This document shows, piece by piece, positions 23,601 through 38,600 of a DNA stretch of 64,000 bases. Origin of the DNA: Haliclona indistincta (Eukaryota > Porifera > Demospongiae > Haplosclerida > Chalinidae); the NCBI GenBank assembly GCA_964017065.1, contig OZ024785.1:10557086-10621085 (forward strand), written 5' to 3'. The notes under the pieces are model-generated. The model had not been told where the DNA came from, did not search any database, and saw nothing but the letters and a program-made list of their open reading frames with translations. The position numbers were made by a program, and so were the translations under genes. Position 1 is the first letter of the stretch, and every line of letters starts with the position of its first letter.

Positions 23601-26600
23601 GATTTGCTTTTTAACTCAGTTTTTGGATTTAGACTGTTCAGTGACGATGCTGTATCCGTATTCTTGGTCTTGGGATAGTATGTGGTCATGGAGAGCAGAG
23701 GTGATCAATTTAGAAGCACGGTATTCACTACATTAGTTGCATGCCCTCTCGCCGCTTTGCGGCTCGATAAGCCCTTGATATTACTATATAATTATACGAA
23801 ATACTATTAGGGAGGCACGGTAGTGACTCCCTATGTAGGGATGAACGAGAAAAGAAGATGGCGGCTACATACAATGTATTAGCGATCAAACGCTGATATT
23901 TCGCCTGGTGATGAATAGTATACGTCCAAAGACACTTAGATCTGCTCTCTGGCGTTGCCCCATCTTACAGTAGCAAGGAGATTGCTCGAAATTGTTACTA
24001 GTGACGAACCTGGAAACGGTGAAAATCGACTTTCGTCATCTTCGTTTTCTTTCTTTCTTTCTTTCTTCAACTCGCCTAGCGCCTTTACGCGAGCAGTGTC
24101 GAGACCAAAACACCCACGAACAGTCGTGAAATTCTCCTGGCATGTGCCTTTTGAACTTAGTTTTTAGCGAAACGACGATATACATTTGACGAGCTCACGA
24201 TCACGAACAGTTGTCAGCTAAGTGTTTGACGCCATTATTGTGATTACGTAATACGCACGTGACCAAACACACCTGTAGAGTATCGCCGCTCGAGTATCGC
24301 CGTATGGAGAGCGCATATTGGCGTCTGGAGTCTTCGAAGAACAACTCACAGAGTAAGCTCGTGTAGCATCACCGTTCTACTGCTTGTCAGATAGTATCAC
24401 AGCCATACAGAAAATTCTAAACCAGAGTGGGCGGGGCTCGTATGCTGTGCATCCAGGCTGCAGCATGCATGAATGCATGAGCTAGTTTCAGTATTTAGGA
24501 GCTACAAGTTAAAAAGCAATTACATGTATCAAGAAAAGCAAACCAAACCAATGATGGAAACAAAAAAGAGATACATTATCTTGCCGAATTCGAACTGCAC
24601 CAAACATTTGAAACTCACTGTAAAAGAAAAAAGGACACAAACAAGAAAATAAAAAGATTTCTAACGAAATCAAAAGGATGTAGGGATAAAGAAATCTGCT
24701 ACTGGTCCACAATGTAAACCAACAAGGAGCAAGCATGGAATGGTAACACTGACGATTGACTTGCTAACAGACCATAGATCCCTACATCAGTGGCTGACTA
24801 CAGCAGTTCTGCTAGTTGCTATTGACTGACACCTGACATGCATTGAATTGAATTTAGCTTGTGACAAAATAATTATAGTATAGTCAAAATGTTATGTACA
24901 GCCACTGATGTAGGGATCTATGGTCTGTTAGCAAGTCAATCGTCAGTGTTACCATTCCATGCTTGCTCCTTGTTGGTTTACATTGTGGACCAGTAGCAGA
25001 TTTCTTTATCCCTACATCCTTTTGATTTCGTTACAAATCTTTTTATTTTCTTTTATAGTATATATACAGGTGAAATATAGGACCTACCATATCAAAGGAA
25101 TTATGTCACTATCGTACTACATCGTATTGTATATGCACTGATACGGCTAACTTACAGTGCTATTTTGCATCCAAGTAAGTTGGAGTCATAGTTTAAATCG
25201 GTTATAAACCTCGGTTCTCAGTGTACTCGGGAAATTTAAAACATCTAGTTGGTTTCATACTTAACCCTTTAAGCCCTCATGATGCCTTTAGGGTGTCGTT
25301 ATTGACTCCACCTACTATAGACGTTATACAGTGAAACCTGTCTAAAGCGACCAACTATGGGCCATCTTCGACTGGCTGCAATAGACAGGTGGACTCTGTA
25401 GTACTCTCTGTGAAGAGCGACCACTACCGAATGTGACCTCATTAGACAGGATTCATGCATTTATAATGTGCAATTAACTCCAAAAATGTAGCTAACAGAA
25501 AACACTTCACAACTAAAATAAACTACTCATTTTATTCTGATTTCGATAATTATTAAATCAGCATACATTAGTGAAAAAGTACAGTTTGTTTCACAGAAAT
25601 ACTTTTTAGCTTAGCAGTGTCGAGTCAACAGCAACTGACCGTAACTGTTCGCGCCAGTCAGCATCAGCATGCATGCAGAAATCAGTAACCACGCCTAATT
25701 GCCACGCCTACTGGCCGTAATCGACAGTGTAGTTTTGTACACTGCGTGCTGAAATGTGCGGTTGTTGTCCACATTAGGCAGGTGGTCGCTGTAGACATGT
25801 TAGCTCTAGGTGCTTTTCTATAGCTGTTGTTCGGGGAATTTTGTTGCGGACGCTGGAGAGAGGTGGTCGCTCTATGCGAGTGGTCGCTAAGACAGGTTTC
25901 ACTGTAATGTGAAAAGTGCTATAGAAAGATCAAACTGAGTTTAATTGCAAAAGACGACTTTACCACAGTTTCTGTCGCGCCCTCCCCACTACAACGTACA
26001 GTACCCTCCCCACTACAACGTACAGTACGGGAAAGTTTAACAGGGTGTCCCGTTAACCAGGGTTTAAGGTGCAGAACCCCTCGCCGTTTTCGGCATTGTT
26101 AGGGCTTCAGGCTACCCAGAAATGCATATTTTGGCATGGAATATGGTCCAAACTGTGCTGATTACTCACCAACAGGTTTTGTATTAGTCACCAGGGCAAA
26201 ATTAAGACCAGAATTAGCTGGGAAATATCAAGGTCGCAGCACTTAAGCGGCTTCAGTTCCAAAGTGGGAGTAGACAACTCGGAGTTTAGTACATGGTCGT
26301 AAACCTTGACATGCCACATAAGGACGCACGGTAGTGCGTCCCTAATATTATGTGGAGGTTTGGTAGCTGTTTTTCAACAGAAAAGTGCCATTGGCAGCAA
26401 TTAATTCTCGGTTTACCACTTTAGAAACAACTGTTAGCTTCATCATATCACCAGATCGTTCCTCAAACTTTTGCGAAAAATTAAGATAGCAATAATCTAG
26501 AACACCTCTCTGAGACTCGCCAGCATGATCTCCGACTGACATTACACAATAAATGCCAGCAAGGGCGTATAGAGAAAGAGGGCATGCAACCGTCAATCAC

Positions 26601-29600
26601 TCCCGTAGGATAGCGAAATATTTATTGTTACTAAAATTAGAAGTTACGCCCATCAATTGCTGACGTAGAAAAAAGTAGGCGGTAACTAATGACGCTTATT
26701 CAGTCAGATACAGCCTGTCTCGGCCTGTCCTGCGATCCCAAGCACAGCGGTACCAGTCCTATGCCAGTGTTCTCCTACTACAGATACAACAATCCACAGC
26801 TGATCTTGGCTTTCTTCCAAACGCAAGCTACAGTAGCGGGCAGCGACAGTCTCACGAATTTCAGGTTTCCAGCTTGAAGAATGCGCGAACTAGTGTGCCT
26901 CCCTTCACGCATTTAGCGACAAGCATTCGTCTAGCGGTTACAGACAAGGGCGAGCAGCTACTACTGTCACTATGCCGCCGTTTAGACCTGCACTAGCCAT
27001 TTTCTCTGCACTCTCCGCATACGTACTGACGTATGCACTGTATACTAAAGGTATACGGAGTTTAATTGATGTTTATTTTTAGTAACAATAAGTATTTCGC
27101 TATCCTACAGAGTGATTGACAGTTGCATGCCCTCTTTCTCTATACGCCCTTGATGCCAGTGCCTTTAATGGACTTCTTGTTAGCACTTAAGGTAGCATAG
27201 TTAAAAACAGATAATTATAGCAAAGATACAGGCGATAGCCTTTCATTGTAGCCGCCATCACTCCCACTCTCTAAATGTCACTACCAAGTGGCAGTGAAAA
27301 TATTTACTACTAGTACCACCATTGAATTCAAATAAGATCAGTATTCTATCTGACCTTGTCTGCCTGGAGAGTAAACATCTCAGTCTTCTCTGTCTCTGTG
27401 TTTTTTCCTGTCCCTCTTTTTCTCTCAGCTGTCTTCAGACAGAGAGCTGCAGCTGAAGGTGGCAGTTTAGCAGGTGTGATAATCACTTCCTTGTCCTCTA
27501 AAAAAGTTGCTTTAAGCAGCACATCGTGTCGATGGTCATTGGCAGTATATTCCATACCTACACCCACACTACATGGACAGCATTGAGGAGGTAGAGCTTG
27601 GGTAGGACCTAACGATGAGTCTAAAAACCTGTAGATCATTCTCCAGTGTTCAAGAAGAGATTGAATTGAGTCACTTGTAAAAGAGTAAGAAGGATGAAAA
27701 GGTAGAAGATTGTATGGCTTAAAAAGAAAGAGAGGAAAGAGTTTAAAAGTAATATTGTTCAGAATTCTAGGCTTACCATTTTAGATAGAATGTGCACACT
27801 TGAAGCACCAACATTTCTGGAGGTAGACATTACAAATCAGAAATTTATCACATGCAATTTTAACCCACTTATGTTGAGTAACAACCATGCATGCACAGCA
27901 AACACTCACTCACTTTGCTGTTTGCACATCATCTGGATTACTATAGAACAGCTCTGGATGGTGTGCTGATGGTAGATTATAGAAAACAGATGTATCTATA
28001 AGGTAACCTATAGAGGGTGGTGCAGCCACTGGAGTAATAATCACACTCTTTTCGACTTCAGAATTCAGTGATTTTCGGTTATTTGCAATTTTTCTAGTTT
28101 GGATGCTTTCATCAACAGGACAATTTACTGTTTTCTCCATCTCATTGCTTCCCTTACTTGCCTCTTTACACTCATCATCTGTCTTGCCTCCACTTTCATG
28201 GTCATTTCCCAGCTCTATCGATTCAGTTTCTGACTCACTTGCGAAAAAAAACGAGCTCAAGGAAAAGTCCTTGTCTACTTTTTCTTCCTCTACTAGCAAG
28301 AGTTTCTCATCTTGCGACACAGATGATAAATCAGATGTAATAATCAAATTGCTTTTGCCATGTACTTTCTTACAGTCCGACTGTCTATCACCAGTGCTAC
28401 TACTGCTAAGCAATTCCTGCTCATTTATTGTCATTTGTCCTTCCTCGATAATTTTCTTTGACTCAGGTTCAATCTCTATTCCTGACGGATAGCCACCAGC
28501 TTGACACAAAACATTATCATCCTTTCTTTCACCTACTGAATCGTATTCAAATTTATCTGAGCACAGTTCAAAAGAACTCTCAATATTCAGTTCTCTAAAA
28601 TTCTCCACACCTTTGCCCAGTGCACAAGTAGAGTCGCTCTCTTCAGCAACATGGGCTGATCTTTTGTCTTTATTTTCCACACGTAACGATTCTTTAATTG
28701 CAAGTTCCATTTCTTCTTCAAAAGATAACCCCATGCAAGGGCGTTTACACTCTGTGGTAGTTGACGCAACAATTTCAGGTTCGCTTGGCTTTCTTTTTCT
28801 TCTTAAGTTCCTACTGGAGGATGATAAATTGAGTGAGGCTGATGCAGATATGGTACTAGCTGTGGGAGACGAACAAAGATTAGGTGAAATGACTGTAGGT
28901 GGAGTTAATGATGGAACTGATATATCTTGTGACTGTGGGTCGATTGAAGATGGTAAAGATGCACTATATTTTTCTATAACAGTAACTGGCAATCGAGTAA
29001 CATCAACAGTAACATATCGAGTCAGCCTGCTAACATCAGTTGTGCTGGAACAAGGATTTTGTTCTTTTGCGAGTTCTACTGGAATACTGTTATCAACTTG
29101 TTCTTCTGTTACATGCAGTTTGGACAACTGTTTTCTTTTGCGAAACTCCTTTAGTGAGAGATTGAGTTTGCCCTGTTTTGATGGATCACAGGAACTACTA
29201 CTGCTATGTTGTCTTTTTGACTTGTCTTTATCAGCTGAACGAAACAAAGAAAAATAAACTATTTACAGTGCATGACAAACATAATGTACTTCGCTTGTGT
29301 GCAACATGCACCATTACGCAATAATCATATGCAAAATTTTGCACTTGTCAGCAAGTGAGCTACATGTATGGTAATATTGTGTGATAAGGTGCATGGTGCA
29401 TGTGTGCAATCTATCATGAATCTCACGCAAAAAAATATTGTTTTTCTTATCATGCACCTTACTGTTACTATTATTGGCGGGCACTAATTTTAGCGAATTT
29501 AGCAATGACATCATAATGACTAAAAATAGTACACACCAAATTAAATTTTAAAGAAACGCTAAATCCAATTCAAAGATTTTGTAAAATCACTAAATTTTGT

Positions 29601-32600
29601 GCCCGCCAATAATAGTGACCTTAAGGTATACTGTATACATGTAATAATTACTTTACATTTGGTGCTTGGATCAAACAAGACATTATGTAATGATAGCAGC
29701 CATAAGGCTACCTCATTATTAAGTCTGTCTATCAGGGTTTCAAAAATTCTTCTAGAGATAATCATCCCATGTGTAGGGTTTTAAGGCGGTCTGGAGTAGA
29801 ATTTTTTTTGCAATATTAATTTCAAGACTACCACCCTGAAATCAATTTGAAACAATAGTAGACTATATTTAAAGGAAACGTAGACGGTCAGTGAGCCATA
29901 AAAGTACCTCAATGAGATATAAGAAAACATATCATAGAGGGCATGATAGTGCGTCCCTATGTGGGGATAGACGGAAACAAGATGGTAACTATATTGGTGT
30001 TCTACTGCTGATATTTTACTTCGTGGTGAACTGTACGCTTTTAAAACAACTGTAATTTTATTGGTCGAATACATCGAACCCAGAACAGCGAGTTTTGTCA
30101 TCTTTCTTTTTCTTTCTTCAGTAAGCCTAGTGCCTTTACGCAAGGATTCATGAATTCATTTCATCATTCATGAAATTCTTCTGGCAAGTGCCTTTGTGAC
30201 TTTGTTTTCAGTGAAACGGCAATATAAATTTTACGATTTCATGATTACCAGCTAGGAATCTTTTATTTTCCTTCCTTTATAATGGGAGACTGAACCAATG
30301 GCGTAAAGTACACAGTTAACTGCCTGATCTGTAGTAGTGGGCTCAAAGGGATAGCATCACTTGTTACAATGCATGTGTAGTCATACCCAGCATAGATAGT
30401 TTCCATTTCTTATGAAGCATTGTCTAATGTATCTTGCACGTTAATGAAAAATAATATTATTTTCCTGAGTATTCTTAAAAATTTTATTGATACAAGCTGT
30501 CATGAAATACTATCACAACATTTTCCAATACCACATTTGATAGATAAATAATGGTTTTATCTCTTTACAGGCAGCATTATGAAAAAAAGCAGCCTGTTGC
30601 TTGCCGACTGATGACAGTTCAGATAGCTAAAAGCACAGTCAATGATCATGGCAGATATGAAATTTTGATTTAAACGAAGAATAAATGTCTATGCAAATTT
30701 GCTCACCAGATACTTGCTCATTTGTTCCATCAACCTGAGGTATCACTTGAGGTGAATGCCTATAAAAGAATATGCGATGCAACATTATGCAGTGAGTACA
30801 ACAGCAATTATACACAACACTATAGAGCTGATTTTTTATGGAAAATCTCACACCCAAACAATTTTAATTGTTCTGGTTACTAAATTTTATGTGATGTAAA
30901 GAGCTATCCAAATTCAGTGGTGCTTGAGCAAACATCGCCACCACCAAGCACTAGGCAACAAACTATACAATCTTTCAATTTTTTGTGCTATCAGTATCTC
31001 TTGAGCTAATTCGGGTAGGTTGCTGGTACAACAGTATCCAAGTAAATTGGAATCACTGGTTATAAACATAATTATAGCGATTACAAGAATGTGCAAACAT
31101 AACACTAAAACACTAAAAATTTTTTAAAATTGCATATCTCTGTTCCATCACAATTCTATGCCACAAAAACAGTTCTACAATAGTGAGAAAAGGCAAACCG
31201 TACATATCTGAGTCTTCCACGTCATCCCAAACTGGCTGTGTCATTAAGATGCTTTCTCTTTCCTCTTCTTCAATGCTGTCCTCGTTCCCCTGTTCTTCTT
31301 GCTCCCATTGTCTATTCCCTAGTTCACTAGAGCAGAGTTGCAAAAGCTTTCTTCTTTCCAGAATAGGCAGCTGAGCAGATTGTCTAGCATTTCCAAGTCG
31401 TTGTGATGATTCATTATTTACCTCTTGTGTACAAGAAAGAACAAGTGAAGAAATTAGAGTTGGACTTTTATTCAGGCTTTCTTGTGTTTCTTTAAGATTT
31501 TTCAGTGAGCTTTGACTATGCTGTTGATTACCAGGAATCATATCATCATCATCATCATCATCCTCAAATAGCATTTTCTCTGTTCCATCAAGGAGATCTA
31601 CTGATGACAGGCGTGAACCTCTTTTTGCATATTCCGACTCAGTCTCAAGTTGTGATGAATCGGTATCTGCTTCATTTAGTTCACTTAACAGTAGCGATCT
31701 CTGTAGGTCATGTGGTGTGCTTGAAAACAAAGAGGAAGACGAGGAAGGAGATACAGGTTCTTTTTGCTCCTGAGTTGATTGAGGGTAGGTAGATGAATGA
31801 GCTAACTCAATGAGTACATCCAATAGATCAGCATCACTAGAGCTTACTAGAAACAAGACAGAGGAAATAAGTGACATTAGACCCGTGAACCAAAGTCAAT
31901 ATGCATCAAATGAGCATTCACACTTGAATCAAGCTTTGGATGATGCACATTGGATGCGCTTAGAGTCAATCCACCTCCAGAGGTGAAATTTAATTGTTTA
32001 TTGTTTGTTCATCAAGAAGTGAGCGAATTTACAGCTACATCAACACCAAAATCGTGTCGTGTAAACTTACTTTGAGCAAAGTAGCTAATTTCTATGTATT
32101 TTCTGTTGCATACACACATCTAGGCCAACAAAGCATCGTTAGAAAATGCTGAATGAGTTGTAGTAGGCATGGTACACAAGCAACATGCCCATAATTATCA
32201 ATGTGGTTGTATAATTCAGTTTCGTTTTGCAGTGTGAACGTAATTTGTGCGGAATCAATGCACATCAAATGCAAATTGGATTCAATGACCATTCAAACTG
32301 ACTCAAATGTGAAATGGCCGTAACTGATTAGTATTGTAATTAATCCAAACAAGGCTAAAAGAAACCATCACATCACTAATCTGAACCCACAAATTCAGTT
32401 ATGAATCTCAATAACCTTTCACACATAGTATTGTTGCCTGGCAGGTTTGACGTCATAGGGAGTGGGGATCAAAATTTGAAGATAGGTCATTTCATCGATA
32501 GACAAAATAGGGCGGCCTGGGATGGGACAGTGGGCAAATAACTAGGTCTGAAGGCCGTGCTTAGCAGAGTGATGGCACAAAACCTTGCACCACTGGGTCT

Positions 32601-35600
32601 CCTAGACCCTCTTGACATGAAAGCAGCCCAATGGGCACTAACTTCGTCTCACACGCTGTTTTTGCCCAAGAAGGGTATTTGCTCCAATGAGAGTGATTCT
32701 AGCAAGAGTAAATAATAGTTATCCAACTCCAATATACCCGTCAGGGACACTCTCAGGAAAGTAACGTGACTATCACGCGAGCAGATGACGTTTATCCGTT
32801 TCAATCATTCATTGTGTAACGTCATGGCCTAGTACGCATGCCCGCGATCACGTCAGCACGTGAAAGTCAAAGGCTCAAAGCTAATATTTTCTGCGACATG
32901 TAGAGTCTGCAGGTGGATGCCAGTACAGTTGGACTACACCAGAAGATAGCTGCGGGTGTAGTACACACGAAAATCAAATCACCCACCACATTATTATCCA
33001 GCAGTGTTTAAGGCAGAAATAAACTATCTGGTGAAAAAGTTGCTGCTCGCTTTGTTTGTGTAGAGGAGTCCCTTGCTGCTTCTGCTGTTCGCTTCATGCG
33101 GCGCGACAACAAGCCACATAGCAGACATAGCGCTACGTAGGCAAGATTTTCAGAGCCACATACACGTCATACGTCAGATTACGTCAATTTGCTCACGTGC
33201 TGGTAACGTTACTTTCCCGAGAGTGCCCTTGACGGGTATATTGGAGTTGGATACTCTCCCTTCTATTATTCACTCTTGATTCTAGCACATGGCATTTTCA
33301 AGTGAGCATGGCTAATGATTGACAACAAGCCCATCTGTTATGCGAGTTGATTTCGTGTGCAACTCACTTGCTATGCCTCAGTGGGCGGAGCCACAAGACA
33401 TACTGTAATCGCGTTGTCTGTCGTTCAGTCTGTTTGCTACACAATTTTTGCAGCACACGCTGAACTGTGAGCTCTGAAACTTGCAATGCAGGTAGAAAAT
33501 GATATTATCCGGTTTTGAACTAGTGAAAGATTGATACAAAGCTTCGTTCTATAATTATGGCATGGTTTGCTCACTTTGGTGCCCGTTTTTGGCAATCTGG
33601 ATTTCTGTGAAGTGAACACTATATTGAATATGACCATTTGCACTAGTAGAAAACAGCACTGACTTTCAGAATTCGCTAGAGAGCTGAGGTCTAGACATGC
33701 CCATTACAGCCTAGTTCACAATGAGTCGCAATGACTGTGCCGAGACGCGCTGCAAGAAATAGAACCAGTTTCTATCCTCGCATCGCGTAGTAAAGAAACA
33801 TGCGTTTCACCACATCTTCTTCAACTATCTTTTTTATCACATGACCATTTCTGGGGACATTGAATTAAACCTGGGTCCTGGACCCACGGACAACCAGCCA
33901 GTTCCAACCACAACTGCTTCGGCCAGTAGAGGCACAGTTCCAGCCACTGAGAATTCTCAGCCAGTTCCAACCAGTATGTATTACTTGTGCATATTCCATT
34001 TGATGGTTATTATCATGACTTGCTTTACACGCTCAAATTTTAACATCCACGAGGCATAACCCGCACCAATTATGGTGCTTTATTCTGTCTGTTACTTCAG
34101 TTTGCGAGTTATGGTGTGATTTGCTTTACAGTTATAGCCGACTGGCGATCTGGAGTTTTCTGTAGACATACATGTAAATATCCACAGTTGACTGCCTAGA
34201 AGCTGATAGGCTATAATTTCACTACAGGATAGCTAAAGAAATTGAGTAAGCAAGCTATGGACGCTATCTTGTTCGTGTGCTGTGTCCTGCACTCGCATAG
34301 ACATGCCCAGTTGAATTAGAGGTCAGCATCTGATTCCATGACAGATCTGAGCAATCACATTGTGATTGCTGTATAACAGCTACAGTTTATTGTCCACCAA
34401 GGCATCGGCACCTTTGGTGCTTCATTTGTACATTAATAGTTAGTGAAATGTACAAAAAGAGGCTAGAATTTCTGTGAGGATTATATTGCGCATTATCTGA
34501 TGAATCATCTAATTTAAACATCTACCAGTGCAAGGGTATTCAGATTGGTGAGGGTTTACTTCACTCTAAATTTTCATTTCAACTTTACAGTTATAGCCAA
34601 ATTTGGTGCTTTTTACACTAAAACACACGTACACACAGCTTGACACATACAAACTTTCTTACACATTGTCTCCTGAATTCTTTGTGACAAATCCATACTG
34701 TATTGTACTGCCTTTTCATCAACGGCAATTTCATCTTCTTGAGAAAAAGTTTGAGTTAAAGGTGTGCTAAAATAAAATAAACGGCATAATAGTAGGACAG
34801 CACAGTTTATAGTTATAATTTTAAATAGACAGTTTTCACATAAGACCCAAAGAATTTCATTAGTGTATAATGAAACAGTTCCGGCATTCAGTTTTGAACG
34901 GCAGTCAATGGAGAAAACAATACTTCAAAAAGCAGCTAGCAACCAAACCTTGGATTCTACTGCAACCTGAACAGTGGAAGAATTGCTTAAAGCGAACGAT
35001 GCTTGCTTGATGAAAATCAGTGCCAGACAGTTATAAAAACGTTGTTACAGCTGTTTAGTGCACAATAACTTCAGCACAAAATGTCTCATCTCCAATCTTA
35101 CTAAGGCTGCTCTGAGTAATCTCAGACTAATACCAAATGCATATCGTTTGCTCCAGCATGTAGACAGTTTTCCACTGTGAAAGTGGCTGAGGTTCCCATT
35201 GATCGTTACAATTTCCGGTCCACAAACCTCGGTATAGAACGGCTACTGGATACAAGGTCATGTGGGGTTTAAACTATCCATTATCAACACACTACATGTA
35301 TGTAGTCATTTTTACACGGGAGGTTATACAAAAATATTGTAAATAAGTTACTAATACCATGCAGTGCCTAATACAGCGGTTTTATTACTTCTTGCAAGGT
35401 AAAGTGTAAACCATTGAATATGCCGTTTGAATATGCTTTCTTGCATTGGCTGACATGCAGGGAATTTCTCAAAGTCCATTTTGAGGGAATTGCTATTAAA
35501 AGCAGCAAGACGCAGGTCATCAAATGTTTCCAAGTCTTTTGTTAGCTTGAGACACCTTACTACAGCACTAGGACAAGCTTGGAAGGGGTCTCCCTGCACT

Positions 35601-38600
35601 CCGTGCTCTGACTGGATGTGATACAACCAGCAAGATTTCTACGAAGCATGCAGCAATGAAAGCTATCCACAGCAATTTAACACTAATACAGAAATTTAAG
35701 TCTTTAACAACTCAGAGTTGACAGAGAGCATGATACATACGGCAGAAAGTTATTTAGTAAGGTGTCTCAAGCCAACAAAAAAATTGGAAACTTTTGATGA
35801 CCTGCGTCTTGCTGCTGTTAATAGCAATTCCCTCAAAATGGACTTTGAGAAATTCCCTGTGTGGAGACACCTTGTCTGAACAGAACTACACCGGTTTTAT
35901 CATGACCTACATGCATTGTGCTGGCACAATAGCAACCTTTTTATCATTGTACTGTACATGTCTATAAATAGCTGCTGTGCACTGATCTGAATTATTAATA
36001 TTGATTTGGCTCCAATAAACTTGACTTGTCTTGAGACTTCCACATGGTGGTAGTGAGCTACTGAACAACGCCATGGCCAGGAATATCGTACCTCCAGAGC
36101 AGTTCAACTTCCAAAAGCCAGAGCAATGGACACGCTGGAAGAAGAGGTTCGAGCAGTACCGTCAAGCTTCATTACTAGCAGAGGACAGTGCGAAGCGACA
36201 AGTGAACACGCTACTATACTGTATGGGCCAAGACTCAGAGGAGATTCTCCAAGCACAAGGCATCACAGAAGATGAGCTCGCAGACTATGACAGTGTGGTC
36301 ACGAAGTTCAATGACTACTTCCAGGTCAGAGCTAACCCTATCTACAAGAGAGCGAAGCTAAGCCGACGAGTCCAGGAACCAGATGAAACAGCTGAACAAT
36401 ACATCCTGGCTCTGTACGCTCTAGCTGAGAACTGTGGATTTGCTACCCCAGAACAGAAACAAGACGCTATTTGAGACAGACTAGTCGTCGGGATGAGGGA
36501 CGCAAGACTCTCACAACGCTTACAGCTGGACGCCACATTGACACTCGACAAAGCGAAGAAAGCCCTCCGTCAAGCCGAAGCAGTCAGAGAGCAACACCAG
36601 ACCTTGCAAGGAGCTGGAGGACAGGCGGGAGACAGCCGAAGCAACCCTATTCAACTCGACTATGTTCGACCACGTGGAGCAACGCCCCCTCGTCAGAAGC
36701 CACGGCGCGCTGGTCGTCCGAAACGGAAACAGGACTCTTCCAAGAAGAAACAGTGCACTCGGTGCGGTCGTGGATCTCATAGCCGTGCAGACTGTCCAGC
36801 TCGTGACGCTGTTCGTCACAAGTGTAATAAGAAGGGACACTATAGTGCACAATGTTATTCAAAATCTGTAATTCCCTCTCACAATGCAGGAGCTATTGAA
36901 GATGAAGAGTCTCTAGACGTAGACGTCGGTGACAACTTCCTAGACGCTGTTACCTCAGATGAGCAGCCAAGACCCTGGACTACAAAGGTGCGGATTGGGA
37001 CCAGCGAAGTCACATTCAAACTGGACACTGGTGCCGGAGTTACAGCGGTATCAGAGCGAGTACACCAGAGTCTACACCCGACTACTCCGCTACTCAAGCC
37101 GACAAAAATTCTGTATGGACCGGATCGCAAGCAACTGCAAGTCCTCGGACAGTTCACACATACTCTTTCTCACGACAAGAAGACGTCTGTACAACAGATA
37201 TTCGTAGTGAAAGGTCTCCGGACGAATCTACTGGGTCTACCAGCAATAACAGCCCTGAACTTAGCAGCTCGACTCGACTCAGTGGACAACTATCGTGCTA
37301 AAGTACTAGCCGCTTATCCTGATGTATTCACTGGTTTGGGGAATCTTGGAGAACCCTACAAAATTGAACTGAAACCAGATGCCAGACCACATGCTATTTA
37401 CACACCGAGAAGGGTGCCCTATCCAATTCGCGATAAAGTTAAGAGGGAACTGGAGCGGATGGAGGCCATTGGGGCAATCACAAAAGTGGAGAAACCAAGT
37501 CCCTGGTGTGCGGGCATGGTGGCTGTGCCAAAGAAATCAGGAGATGTACGCATTTGCGTAGACTTAAAGCCTCTGAACAAGAGTGTCTTGAGGGAGATTC
37601 ATCCATTACCCAAGGTCGACGATGTCTTAGCTCAACTGTCAGGAGCTACTGTGTTCTCCAAATTGGACGCCAATAGCGGGTTTTGGCAGATCCCATTGGA
37701 TCCATCGTCACGCCACCTCACAACCTTCCTTACCCCATTTGGACGATACCATTTTAACAAGATGCCGTTCGGGATATCAAGTGCCCCTGAACACTTCCAG
37801 AAGAGAATGGGGAAGATGCTAGCTGGTTTGGAGGGTGTTGTATGTTTAATGGATGATGTATTAGTCTTTGCACAGGATGTCAAAGAACATGATGCCAGAC
37901 TAGACGCAGTTCTACATCGCATCAAGTCATCAGGAGCTACTCTCAATGCTGAGAAGTGCCAGTTCCGACAGACCAAGATAAAGTTCCTAGGACATGTCCT
38001 GGGTGAGCGAGGAATATCGGCAGACCCTGACAAGACCGCCGCCATAAGAGCACTACATCCTCCCAAGACTGTCTCGGAACTCAGACGTTTCATGGGAATG
38101 GTGAACCAGTTAGGAAAATTCCTACCCAACCTAGCTGACACTACACAACCACTGAGAGCTCTACTAAGTTCAAGGAACAGTTGGACCTGGGGACCTGATC
38201 AACAGAAAGCGTTTGATCATGTGAAAGTTGAATTGTCTAACCCAACTGTTCTTGCACTCTATTCTCCAGATGCTGGAACTAAGATCTCAGCAGACAGTTC
38301 ATCCTACGGGCTGGGAGCAGTTCTTCTACAGAAGAACAAAGACGCATGGAGACCAGTGGCATATGCTTCGAGGTCGTTATCTGAGACAGAAACAAGATAC
38401 GCCCAAATAGAGAAGGAGGCTCTAGCCGGAACGTGGGCTTGCGAGAAATTCTCAGACTATATCCTGGGGAAAAGAATCTGTCTGGAAACCGACCACAAAC
38501 CACTTGTTCCCCTCCTAGGATCCAAACATTTGGACAGCCTACCTCCACGCATTCTCAGATTCAGACTGCGACTATCTCGTTTTCTGTACGACATCCAACA

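Larger units (their letters stand above)
20821..23777. mobile_element. About 3 kb element with CAAGGGCT TIRs containing Ulp1, PHD and R2-like nuclease remnants
   Basis: The left end CAAGGGCTCATCGAACC and the right end (reverse complement CAAGGGCTTATCGAGCC) continue as inverted repeats through GAGAGGGCATGCAACT-like sequence. ATATTA flanks both sides. The interior is a mosaic: a nested MITE, a GGGGGTCC-rich unit with Ulp1-like and PHD-like remnants, and the minus-strand nuclease ORF. Whether it moved as one unit or accumulated insertions cannot be decided by eye. Confidence 0.6.

Noticed and set aside
28613..29257. 214-codon plus-strand ORF opposite REV3L exon 11
   Set aside because: Low-complexity shadow of a real serine-rich exon; it has no domain and the minus-strand frame is the conserved one.
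31540..31562. TCA microsatellite as a separate repeat feature
   Set aside because: It is coding sequence for the Asp run in REV3L exon 9, so it is described there.
37632..38141. 169-codon minus-strand ORF in the Ty3 region
   Set aside because: It is antisense to the reverse transcriptase region of pol and has no recognisable content.
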